From positions 1 through 64,000 of the forward strand of contig NZ_QFLI01000014.1 in the NCBI RefSeq assembly GCF_003202155.1: 64,000 nucleotides of DNA, read 5' to 3'. Positions within the stretch are counted from its first letter, which is position 1. Every line of letters begins with the position of its first letter. This document shows positions 8,721 through 17,325 of the stretch, piece after piece. Origin of the DNA: Marinifilum breve (lineage in GTDB: Bacteria > Bacteroidota > Bacteroidia > Bacteroidales > Marinifilaceae). The notes beneath the pieces were generated by a model. It worked only from the letters and a program-made list of their open reading frames with translations. It did no database searches and was not told the origin of the DNA. Position numbers and translations under genes: made by a program.

Positions 8721-10943
8721 TTAATCAATATCTTTTCTGCTGTTAGAATTTATAAAAAGAATATTCCCCAACGCATCGTATCCTTTAAATAGTTCGGATT
8801 TCTCATGCTTCAAAGTTTCTCCTCTAAATCCAAGAATTGTTAATCCTGCATCAGCCGATTTCTCATTAATAATCTCGCGAGAAGCGACATCTTCCTGTTC
8901 GTGTATGATTTCGATATTCGAGTTGGTAATTGGCAATCTGCCACTAACCACCAACTCATCCAATTTCTTCCTGGTTTCATCAGCATGATGTTCCTTACAG
9001 ATGTTGAAAATTTTAATATCCGCTTTGTTCCAGTCTGGGTGTCCACCTATAATAAAACTCAACAGTATCATGAGATTTGCATTATCGGTATCTGAAGATT
9101 TGATCCAAACATGAATATTGTTATTATAATTGAATTTTCTTCTTGAACTTCCCAAAATACAGAAATCAAAATTTCCAGCTCTTGCAAGTGAGTAATTCTC
9201 GATAATCAAATCCAAACGCTCGGGATCTTCCTTATCAAATTCAAAAATCACCATATTATTTTCCATTCCGGCAATTCCTGGCAACTGAATGGCTTGAGCA
9301 ATGGCAGAAGTATATGATGGTGATATTATTGTATCTACATAAACATGATTCTCAATTTTATCAAAACTGCTAATTAACTTATCCAATTCCTCTTGTGATT
9401 GCTGATAAGTTGCCTTGGAATAATATCCCTCAATTCGATGCAGGTAGGTTCCGAACCCATATTTATAGGATATCCAATTTAATAATTTAAATGCTGTATC
9501 TCGCTCAAACGAATCTTTCGAGATACAAATTGCACTAGGTCGCCATTCTCTTGTTTTCCTCTTACCTGCTTTTTGCAAGAAAACCTGCATATTTCTATTT
9601 AGCTGATAAAGAGAATTCAAAAAGATGGATTCCAATCCATTCCTGTGTTTATGATATCGGTTGATAAACAAATAAATCAAACTCATTAAAACAACTGCAC
9701 TAAATGCATAAAGCGTATTGATTTTGAACATTACCCAAATGGAAATGAAAAATCCGATGAGCGATAACAACCACTTTGATTTAAAGGAAGGACGATAGCT
9801 AGGTGATGATCCAAAATGATTCAAAAAAGAGATTAAACACAAAGCCCCATAAGTAAGCATGAAAAACATTGAAATAATTTCTGCAACAGCATTTACATCG
9901 CCAAGAGCTACAAAAACCAAGGCAATAGCACATGTAATTAATGATGCATTAATTGGTTCTCCATCCTTATTGCGCCCTTTTGCTAACCATTTGTTTAATG
10001 CCTTTGAAGGAAAAGATTTATCTATCGAAAGTGCTTGCAATGTTCTTGGTGCAACCATAACAGATCCGATTGCCGAGGAAATTGTTGATGCTGCTAATCC
10101 AAGTGGAATTACAATAGCTCCTCCTAATGCTATTCTTGACATGATTAATTGATCGCCAACCAAATCTTCGCTACTTGCCGATCCTGCCAATTTATATACG
10201 ATAAAGAAATAGATTATCATTCCTATCAAAGTGGCAGCAGTAGTTCCCAAAGGGATAGATTTTGAAGGATTCTTCAAATCTCCAGATAAGCCAACTCCGG
10301 CAGTCATTCCTGTAAATGCAGGGAATATTATTGCAAATACAATGAAAAAATTATCTGGATTCTTAAAATCTGCATTCCATAAGTTAAAATCACTAGTCAT
10401 GGAATATTCTGTGGAGCCCAGAAAAAATAAGATCAGTGAAATAAATAGAATTGCCACCACAAAATAAAGCGCTTTAACGCCAAGGTTCGCACCCTTTTTC
10501 AAGATCAATGCGGAAAGCATTAACATGGCTGGAATACTTACAACTTGTCGTGGCAGGTGATAACCATATGTTTCGCGTACCCAATTAAAAACAGGTTCAA
10601 AAGCTTCGGTAAATGCAATAATATAAAATGCAACACTTATGGCTTGCGACATAAACAAAGCCAAACCAATTGTTGCCCCAATATTTAGTCCGAAAGATCT
10701 GGATATAATAAAGTACTCTCCTCCTCCTTCAACACGTTTATTGGTGGCAATTTCGGATATTGCAAAAGCAGTGGGTATGGTAACAGCATGCCCTAATAAA
10801 ATAATAAATATTACACCCCAGAAACCAACACTTCCTACCGCATAACCAAATCGTAAAAACAATATGGCACCTAAAATGGTAGAAATTGCAGTAAAAAATA
10901 CTGGAGCAGTTCCAAATTTTTGAGCTGTATGATTTGTCGACAT
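8721..10943 (-). CDS. SLC12-type cation-chloride cotransporter (APC superfamily)
   Basis: 740 residues. The first 410 or so form about 12 membrane segments that begin with the signature FGTAPVFFTAISTILGAI and FLRFGYAVG, typical of the SLC12 (NKCC/KCC) family and its prokaryotic members. Also present are GGGEYFIISRSFG and a FAIIFPAFTGMTAGVGLSGD segment. The remaining 330 or so residues are soluble and resemble the regulatory tail of SLC12 proteins, with a USP-like fold suggested by ADAGLTILGFRGE near the end. It probably couples K+/Na+ and Cl- transport, but many bacterial members are annotated only as amino acid permeases, so the substrate is uncertain. The start at 10943 is the first in-frame ATG and leaves the signature intact. 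Monocistronic. Confidence 0.85.
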   Translation of the reverse strand: MSTNHTAQKFGTAPVFFTAISTILGAILFLRFGYAVGSVGFWGVIFIILLGHAVTIPTAFAISEIATNKRVEGGGEYFIISRSFGLNIGATIGLALFMSQAISVAFYIIAFTEAFEPVFNWVRETYGYHLPRQVVSIPAMLMLSALILKKGANLGVKALYFVVAILFISLILFFLGSTEYSMTSDFNLWNADFKNPDNFFIVFAIIFPAFTGMTAGVGLSGDLKNPSKSIPLGTTAATLIGMIIYFFIVYKLAGSASSEDLVGDQLIMSRIALGGAIVIPLGLAASTISSAIGSVMVAPRTLQALSIDKSFPSKALNKWLAKGRNKDGEPINASLITCAIALVFVALGDVNAVAEIISMFFMLTYGALCLISFLNHFGSSPSYRPSFKSKWLLSLIGFFISIWVMFKINTLYAFSAVVLMSLIYLFINRYHKHRNGLESIFLNSLYQLNRNMQVFLQKAGKRKTREWRPSAICISKDSFERDTAFKLLNWISYKYGFGTYLHRIEGYYSKATYQQSQEELDKLISSFDKIENHVYVDTIISPSYTSAIAQAIQLPGIAGMENNMVIFEFDKEDPERLDLIIENYSLARAGNFDFCILGSSRRKFNYNNNIHVWIKSSDTDNANLMILLSFIIGGHPDWNKADIKIFNICKEHHADETRKKLDELVVSGRLPITNSNIEIIHEQEDVASREIINEKSADAGLTILGFRGETLKHEKSELFKGYDALGNILFINSNSRKDID

Positions 10944-11093
10944 AGTAAACTTTGTATAGTTAGTTTAATAAAAATAGAAAAAAGGATGGAATATTTAATA
11001 CTTGTTATATTTAGATATTTTTAACAAATAGTTCACCAATACATGTGATTTAAGTTTTTTATTTGTGTAAATTTATTTTCCACAAAAAGTAGC

Positions 11094-12176
11094 ATGGAAA
11101 CAACTGAGAAACAAAGTTCATCGAAAAAATTATTGCATGGCGTACGACCAAGCAGAATAATCTATCCAATTTTAATTGGATTGGCAGTAGTTATCTACAT
11201 GCTGGTAAAAGAAGTTGATGCCAATACATTCTCTTTAATAGAGTTTACCTGGTATACTGTTTTTTGGCTCTGCATTGCACTTTTAATGATGGTAATTCGT
11301 GATCTTGGTTATATGGCTCGCCTAAGAATTCTTACCGACAGGAAATTCTCCTGGGGCAAAGCATTTCGTATCATCATGCTATGGGAGTTTACATCTGCAA
11401 TCACGCCTTCCGCAATTGGAGGAACATCGGTTGCCATTCTTTATCTCAACAAAGAGGGACTTAAAGTAGGAAGAAGTTCTGCGGTAGTAATGTCTACGTC
11501 ATTTTTAGATGAGCTCTACTTTATCATCATGTTTCCATTACTGATTTTACTTTTAAATGTAAAACAGTTGTTCATGATAGAATCTCCTGAGCACTCCATC
11601 TGGCTTGATTCTTTATTGTATTTCGCACTTGGTGGATATTTGGTAAAACTCGTTTATCTGGTTGTACTTACCTACGGTCTTTTCTGGAATCCAAGAGGTC
11701 TAAAGTGGTTGCTTTTATGGATATTTAAACTTCCTGTTCTGCGCAAATGGAAACATGGAGCCAATAAAGCTGGTAGTGATATCATAGAAAGTTCAAAAGA
11801 ACTAAGAAGAAAACCATTCCTGTTTTGGTTTAAAGCTTTTATGGCTACTTTTTGGTCCTGGACCGCCAGATATTGGGTGGTAAATGCAATGCTGGTTGCA
11901 TTTATGCTGGAAGGTTATGGTTTTGCTGATCACATCATGATATTTGCAAGACAGTTGGTAATGTGGATCATGATGTTGGTAAGTCCAACTCCAGGAGGAA
12001 GTGGATTTTCTGAATGGGTTTTCACGCAGTATCTTGGTGACTTCTTGCCTACTGCAGGATTAGCTGCCAGCATGGCCTTAATCTGGCGCCTAATATCATA
12101 TTATCCTTACTTATTTATCGGAGTTTACCTACTTCCAAGATGGATTAAAAAGCATTTTAAAAACAATAAATCCTAA
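11094..12176 (+). CDS. YbhN/LPG-synthase-type integral membrane protein (UPF0104)
   Basis: 360 residues with about eight membrane spans. The pattern fits the flippase-like domain shared by MprF N-termini and YbhN proteins: RIIMLWEFTSAITPSAIGGTSVAILYLNKEGL, then LVSPTPGGSGFSEWVF near residues 298-313. That glycine-rich P-x-P-G-G-S-G loop is characteristic. Members act in lipid flipping or phospholipid transport. It lacks the catalytic aminoacyl-transferase domain of MprF. It is divergent from the SLC12 gene, with about 150 bases between. The substrate is not evident. Confidence 0.8.
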   Translation: METTEKQSSSKKLLHGVRPSRIIYPILIGLAVVIYMLVKEVDANTFSLIEFTWYTVFWLCIALLMMVIRDLGYMARLRILTDRKFSWGKAFRIIMLWEFTSAITPSAIGGTSVAILYLNKEGLKVGRSSAVVMSTSFLDELYFIIMFPLLILLLNVKQLFMIESPEHSIWLDSLLYFALGGYLVKLVYLVVLTYGLFWNPRGLKWLLLWIFKLPVLRKWKHGANKAGSDIIESSKELRRKPFLFWFKAFMATFWSWTARYWVVNAMLVAFMLEGYGFADHIMIFARQLVMWIMMLVSPTPGGSGFSEWVFTQYLGDFLPTAGLAASMALIWRLISYYPYLFIGVYLLPRWIKKHFKNNKS

Positions 12177-12332
12177 ACACATCACAAACAAGCTATTGCA
12201 AATTTTGACAAAAGAAAAACATGATTTCATCAAAGCTTTTTCATATTCTACCATAATCAATAATTAGGTTTCAATTAAAGAATGTAACTTGCTTATAATT
12301 AAATCAAGTCACATATTAAAACCTCAATAATT

Positions 12333-14207
12333 ATGAAAAGATATTTGTTCTTCTTTATCTTATTGGCTACCATGGTTTCATCTTGCTCAGAAGATAGTTT
12401 TAAAGAGACTGAAAAGCCACAGAAAAAAGATGATGTAATTCAATCGGTTAATATTACCAATAATGCCGCTGATTTAAGCTCCCGTGTTACTTACAGTGAT
12501 AAATTGGTGATTGTCAACGATATTCCAGCTGGAACAACAAAATCATTAGAATCAGATTTTGAAATTGATCCAACCAAAAACTATGCCTTCAAATTAAGAG
12601 CCGAAGTTGAAGCTCCAAAAGTTAAAGGTGAATACGTTCAGGCGACACACGTTAAAATCGTTGACGATATGGCATTTGTGACATACAATACTAAAGGTCC
12701 TGAATACAATGGTGGTATTGAATTGTTCGATGTAACCGACAAAACAAAGCCTATTCTTCAGGCACAAGCAATGTTTCACGATGTTGACATTAGTGCTGTT
12801 GATTATTACAATGGGAAGCTCTATTTGGCAGGTGCTCACGATCCTGACATTCCAGGGTTTGTATACGAATCACCAGCAATTCTTATTGAAATGGAACTTA
12901 CTCCATCAGGACAAATCATGTATGTTTCGAACACATACGATATAGCCTCCTACGTAGCTACAGATGTTAAAGTTGATGAAGATTATATCTATGTAACCAG
13001 TGGGTCAAACGGAAAGCTTACCGTTTTAAATCACAATTTCACTTTAGCTGGATACAAGGATATTATTGATGCAAGATCTGTTGCAATCAATACTGATCAT
13101 ATCTATGTTCTAGAAGGAACAACCCCTCAGTTGCATAAATTCTCCATTACAGATTTATCAGGCCCTGAATTTATTGGTCTGAATGGACCTGTTACTGCAG
13201 AATCGAAAACAGAAATCGACGTTACTGATAATTTATTGTTGGCAGCTTTAAATGAAGGTGGACTTGATATAAGAAATTTAGAAGGTGAACTTCTTGAACA
13301 TTTCGATAGACCTCCAACTCCAGAAGGAAGATTAGATGAAAACTACGTAACCAATTCCGTAGCTTTAAACGAAGAGTTATTATTGATTGGTAATGGTGGT
13401 GCTGGACTTTATGTTGGAGCAATCGTTCCTGAAATGGATGATGAAGTATTTCTAATGGGTAGTATGTATTTTGATGCTTCTGTAAATTTTGTTGAATCAA
13501 AAGAGGAATGCATTTTTGTTGCTGCAGGAACTGGTGGTCTTAAAATTTTAAGCATTGAATTGGATGAAGGTATTCCTGATGACATCATCCCTACTAAACC
13601 TTGCCCAACATTAATTGAGAACATTATTGCCATGTTCCCTTCCGGTAAAGATAATCGTGACGATCACGCGGATTTATTCACAGATGAAAGCAAACTGATT
13701 CTGAAACTGAAAAAAGAATCGCCTGTATACCTTACTTTTATTGATGAAGGTGCTGGATGGAAGAATTCATTGGCTTACTACACATACGATGCTGAAAATC
13801 CACCAACAGGTAAAGATGAAATTGAACTTCATATGTTATTCCCTAATGCTTCAAAAGAAAGTTCAGGCGGAGGGTTAAAATCAGGAGATAGGGTTCAATT
13901 AGGCGATAATACTTTCCCTGCTAACACTGTTATTGGCTTCTGTCTTGTTGCTAAAGGATGGAAAAATGGTGCAACCACAGATGGTATTTACAAGCATTAT
14001 ACCAATACCGAATTTAATGAGTTTGGAAACCAACAGCATGTTTTGTTCATAGAGAAGAACTGTAAGGATATAGTACTTTGTTTTGAAGATATCAAACTAC
14101 CAAACGGTGATAAGGACTACAACGATATTATATTCGCAATAACCGATAATGAAGAGGATAATCTTGTTGCAACTGCATTTGATACCGAAAACATTATCGA
14201 GAAATAA
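12333..14207 (+). CDS. Lipoprotein with LVIVD-like beta-propeller and DUF4114 domain
   Basis: 624 residues. The signal peptide MKRYLFFFILLATMVSSC ends in a lipobox cysteine at about 18, so it should be lipidated and sit in the cell envelope. Residues about 95-420 show repeated blades of the LVIVD/YncE-like type (HVKIVDDMAFVTY, NGKLYLAGA, DYIYVTSG, DHIYVLEG, DNLLLAALN, EELLLIGNG, ECIFVAAG). The C-terminal 170 residues match DUF4114, with FIDEGAGWKNSLAYYTY and the acidic end GDKDYNDIIFAITDNEED, which looks suited to calcium binding. Probable surface-exposed adhesion or polymer-binding protein; ligand unknown. It ends in a terminator. Confidence 0.85.
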   Translation: MKRYLFFFILLATMVSSCSEDSFKETEKPQKKDDVIQSVNITNNAADLSSRVTYSDKLVIVNDIPAGTTKSLESDFEIDPTKNYAFKLRAEVEAPKVKGEYVQATHVKIVDDMAFVTYNTKGPEYNGGIELFDVTDKTKPILQAQAMFHDVDISAVDYYNGKLYLAGAHDPDIPGFVYESPAILIEMELTPSGQIMYVSNTYDIASYVATDVKVDEDYIYVTSGSNGKLTVLNHNFTLAGYKDIIDARSVAINTDHIYVLEGTTPQLHKFSITDLSGPEFIGLNGPVTAESKTEIDVTDNLLLAALNEGGLDIRNLEGELLEHFDRPPTPEGRLDENYVTNSVALNEELLLIGNGGAGLYVGAIVPEMDDEVFLMGSMYFDASVNFVESKEECIFVAAGTGGLKILSIELDEGIPDDIIPTKPCPTLIENIIAMFPSGKDNRDDHADLFTDESKLILKLKKESPVYLTFIDEGAGWKNSLAYYTYDAENPPTGKDEIELHMLFPNASKESSGGGLKSGDRVQLGDNTFPANTVIGFCLVAKGWKNGATTDGIYKHYTNTEFNEFGNQQHVLFIEKNCKDIVLCFEDIKLPNGDKDYNDIIFAITDNEEDNLVATAFDTENIIEK

Positions 14208-14230
14208 TCACAACCACTTTGTTATGAAGA

Positions 14231-14260
14231 TGCCAGCTCATTTTTGAGTTGGTATTTTTT
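14231..14260. terminator. Terminator after the DUF4114 lipoprotein gene
   Basis: gccagctca/tgagttggt with a 4-5-base loop, allowing G-U pairs, followed by a T run (attttttt). It ends at the stop of the convergent membrane-protein gene. Confidence 0.8.
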
Positions 14261-15234
14261 TATCCTAGAAAATGAATCATAACACTGGCTAACACGAAAG
14301 CCACAAACAGAATTTCTTTTATCCAGGAATATCTACTCAAAACAAAATAATGACTAATAATGAAAGTTGTTGGTATTAAAAGAAGAAAGTACAATTCTGT
14401 GCCTGCTGAAGAAAAAATAAAATAATTCCCAATTGCAGTTAAAAAGAATACAAACAAAATCATAAAGTATTTTCTCGAACTGATTTTTTTCTCTTCCACT
14501 ACATTGGTCATAAAAGCTGAAGCTATCAAAACAAAAGCCGCTAAAATACCCCAGTATACTTTCTGAAACATTGAATACTCAGCACTAAATTCAAAACTGT
14601 ATAACGAACCTACCGTTTGAAGTAATCCAGTCAATTTGTCATTAAGAAAATACCAACTTAATACAACAAATACAGGCAATATAAATCCCATCAAACCTGC
14701 AAGAATCTCACGAGGTCTAAAATATCCCAAAAAGGCCAAAGCTATCCAAAACCATAATAGGTATACACCTGATAAAAGGTAAGTAGTTGTAGCTAATCCT
14801 ATAAATAATCCGGCTTCGAAAGATTTAGCCAAAGTTCTTGATCCGTGATATATTGCAAATACACAGTCAATTGCAAAAAACAGTAAGAAACTTGCCAACA
14901 ATGCTGGATGCATTCCATACAATGAAACTGTCCCTGTTGCTATTAAAGCAAAAACAAAAGCTGGCAAATCGGTTCTTTGCCTGATAAAAACATATCGCTC
15001 GTTTAATCGCACTACCAAGAGCGACAAGAGAATTAAGATGACTGCTCCTACAATGTTTAATGCAATAATGCTGCCCCCGGTAAGTTGTTGAAGTAATTCA
15101 TAAAGTGGCATTTGATCTTGTCCTAGAGTTAAAGACACTGGAGAAATAAATGCCTTCATCCATAACAACAGGAGTAAAACCGGCACCAAAAACAATAACA
15201 AATAGTGCCTTCCTTTAAGCGTTTTTAGCAGCAT
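14260..15234 (-). CDS. Multi-pass membrane protein, DUF6427-like
   Basis: 324 residues from the ATG at 15234. A longer frame would begin with TTG at 15279, but that part overlaps an inverted repeat, so the ATG is preferred. About ten hydrophobic spans are seen. The N-terminus GRHYLLLFLVPVLLLLLWMK followed by ISP, and the segment NERYVFIRQRTDLPAFVFAL, resemble DUF6427 proteins, which in Flavobacteriia sit beside purD as here. Function is unknown. The family assignment rests on these features and on gene order, not on a search. It follows purD on the same strand by about 56 bases. Confidence 0.7.
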   Translation of the reverse strand: MLLKTLKGRHYLLLFLVPVLLLLLWMKAFISPVSLTLGQDQMPLYELLQQLTGGSIIALNIVGAVILILLSLLVVRLNERYVFIRQRTDLPAFVFALIATGTVSLYGMHPALLASFLLFFAIDCVFAIYHGSRTLAKSFEAGLFIGLATTTYLLSGVYLLWFWIALAFLGYFRPREILAGLMGFILPVFVVLSWYFLNDKLTGLLQTVGSLYSFEFSAEYSMFQKVYWGILAAFVLIASAFMTNVVEEKKISSRKYFMILFVFFLTAIGNYFIFSSAGTELYFLLLIPTTFIISHYFVLSRYSWIKEILFVAFVLASVMIHFLG

Positions 15235-15247
15235 GTAGAAATATTTG

Positions 15248-15280
15248 ATTGCGGTTTCCAGATCTTCCAGAAACCGCAAT
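15248..15280. other. Perfect 11-bp inverted repeat between purD and the membrane gene
   Basis: ATTGCGGTTTC at 15248-15258 is the exact complement of GAAACCGCAAT at 15270-15280, with an 11-base loop. In the purD direction it has no U run afterwards, so it reads better as an intercistronic stabilising or processing hairpin than as a full terminator. On the plus strand it has a short T run. Confidence 0.6.
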
Positions 15281-15290
15281 AGATGATTTT

Positions 15291-16559
15291 TTATAAGTCA
15301 AAACCGATATCTTTACGGTAGTATTTACCTTCAAAATCGATTAATTCAGCATTTTTAAAAGATGATGTCAAAGCTTCATTCATATTATCTCCGTAAGAGC
15401 TAACCGAAATTACTCTACCACCATTGGTAACAACATCTCCATTAGAGTGTGTTGTTCCCGCATGGAAAACGATACTTCCTTCCACTTTTTCAAGATTCTT
15501 AATCTCTTTTCCTTTTTCGTAAGCCTCCGGATATCCTCCAGATACCAACATAACAGTTGAAACAGTTCTTGAGTCCATTTCAAAATCAGCCTGCTCTAAC
15601 TCTTGCTTAGATACAGCTTCCATTAATTCCAAAAGATCTGATTTTACTCTAGGCATAATCACTTCTGTTTCTGGATCACCCATTCGCACATTGTACTCAA
15701 TTACATAAGGATCTCCCTCAACATTCATCAACCCAATAAATACAAATCCTTTGTAAGGGATATTGTCTTTTTGCAGCCCCTCAATTGTTGGAGCAATTAC
15801 ACGCTCTTCAACTTTTTGCATGAAGTCACCCTTTGCAAATGGAACCGGAGAAATAGCTCCCATACCACCTGTATTCAATCCTGTATCTCCCTCACCAATT
15901 CTCTTGTAATCCTTAGCTTCGGCAAGAGTTCGGTATGATTTACCATCCGTTAAAACAAATACAGATAATTCAATTCCAGATAAGAATTCTTCGATTACTA
16001 CACGGTTTCCTGCATCGCCGAACATTCCGCCCAACATCTCTTTCAATGAATTCTTGGCCTCATCAAGATCTTCAATAATCAAAACCCCTTTACCTGCTGC
16101 CAAACCATCAGCTTTTAACACATACGGAGCTTTCATTGTCTCCAAAAAAGCCAATCCTTCCTCTAAGTTTTCCGTGGTAATACTTTTGTAAGCTGCAGTT
16201 GGAATATTGTGTCGGAACATGAATTCTTTTGCAAAATCCTTACTTCCTTCTAATTGAGCTCCCAATTTTTCTGGTCCAATCACAGGAATCTCTTTAATCT
16301 CCTCATCATTCAAAAAGAAATCGTGAATTCCGTTCACCAATGGATCTTCAGGGCCAACAACCACCATATTGATATCGTTGTCCAAAACAAACTTCTTAAC
16401 ACCATCAAAATCATTTGGATTAAGATTTACATTTTCTGCAATTTCTGCCGTTCCTGCATTTCCAGGTGCAACAAAAAGTTTTTCCAGTTTTTCGCTTTGA
16501 TTGAATTTCCATGCGAACGCATGCTCTCGGCCTCCAGACCCCAAAAGAAGTACTTTCAT
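15291..16559 (-). CDS. purD: Phosphoribosylamine--glycine ligase
   Basis: 422 residues, the normal size. It joins 5-phosphoribosylamine to glycine with ATP in step two of purine synthesis. It starts [18 protein letters not shown], the GARS N-terminal glycine loop. The ATP-grasp core shows [18 protein letters not shown] and [31 protein letters not shown] is the GARS glycine-binding motif, and [17 protein letters not shown] carries the metal-binding residues. The C-terminal domain is complete. No other purine genes lie beside it. Confidence 0.98.
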   Translation of the reverse strand: MKVLLLGSGGREHAFAWKFNQSEKLEKLFVAPGNAGTAEIAENVNLNPNDFDGVKKFVLDNDINMVVVGPEDPLVNGIHDFFLNDEEIKEIPVIGPEKLGAQLEGSKDFAKEFMFRHNIPTAAYKSITTENLEEGLAFLETMKAPYVLKADGLAAGKGVLIIEDLDEAKNSLKEMLGGMFGDAGNRVVIEEFLSGIELSVFVLTDGKSYRTLAEAKDYKRIGEGDTGLNTGGMGAISPVPFAKGDFMQKVEERVIAPTIEGLQKDNIPYKGFVFIGLMNVEGDPYVIEYNVRMGDPETEVIMPRVKSDLLELMEAVSKQELEQADFEMDSRTVSTVMLVSGGYPEAYEKGKEIKNLEKVEGSIVFHAGTTHSNGDVVTNGGRVISVSSYGDNMNEALTSSFKNAELIDFEGKYYRKDIGFDL

Positions 16560-16707
16560 GTGTCAAATAAATTGAATATCATCATCAATACAAACTGTAA
16601 AGCATGATCAGTAAAGATGATTTTGTTATAAAATGGTATTGATCGACAGCAAATTTAAGGATTCAATTGCAGTTATCCTGAGTGATATGCAATGAATTTG
16701 TATTTTT

Positions 16708-17325
16708 CTAATGACAAACCCCAAATTCATATCCTTGAGCGTGTAATTCATCGATTAAACGTGGAATTGTATAACGCATATTCTTTTCGGATTTTAGGTG
16801 ATTGTGAAAAAGAAGTATTGAACCAGGACGTACATTTTTCATTACATCTCTATAACATCTCTCAGGAGAAATATCTTGCCTGTAATCGCCGCTTAATACA
16901 TCCCACATCACAATTTTATAATCGGTTTGCAGGTATTTGGCTTGCGAACGCTTTATTAATCCATACGGAGGACGAAACAGTTTGGATTCTATGAATTCAG
17001 AAGCCAAAATAACATTCTCCACATACTTTTGTGTATTGTTGTACCATCCCTTAAGGTGATTGTGAGTATGATTCCCAACTGCATGACCATCATCTACAAT
17101 CCTTTGATACAAATTGGGATATTTACGAACATTGTCTCCCACGCAAAAGAAGGTTGCCTTTATGCCTTTCTCCTTTAGCAGGTCTAATGTCCACATGGTA
17201 GATTCTGGAATTGGTCCATCATCAAAGGTCAGGTAAACCTTTTTTTCACCCGAATTGTACCGCCACACAAAGTCGGGAAATAACCTTCTGATTATTCCCG
17301 GCGCTCTCAACCACCTTAACTTCAT
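16708..17325 (-). CDS. Polysaccharide deacetylase (NodB homology)
   Basis: 205 residues, almost only the NodB domain. VYLTFDDGPIPESTMW holds the catalytic and metal aspartates (TFDDGP), and GNHTHNHLKGW gives the H-x-x-x-H metal site. LFRPPYG is motif 3, and later motifs end with SILLFHNHLKSEKN. It acts on N-acetylated sugars such as chitooligomers, peptidoglycan or exopolysaccharide. No signal peptide is visible, although the N-terminus (RWLRAPGIIRRLFPDFVWRY) could act as a short anchor. Its ATG overlaps the stop of the upstream DUF2723 gene by one base (TAATG), implying translational coupling and a shared envelope-sugar role. Confidence 0.9.
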   Translation of the reverse strand: MKLRWLRAPGIIRRLFPDFVWRYNSGEKKVYLTFDDGPIPESTMWTLDLLKEKGIKATFFCVGDNVRKYPNLYQRIVDDGHAVGNHTHNHLKGWYNNTQKYVENVILASEFIESKLFRPPYGLIKRSQAKYLQTDYKIVMWDVLSGDYRQDISPERCYRDVMKNVRPGSILLFHNHLKSEKNMRYTIPRLIDELHAQGYEFGVCH

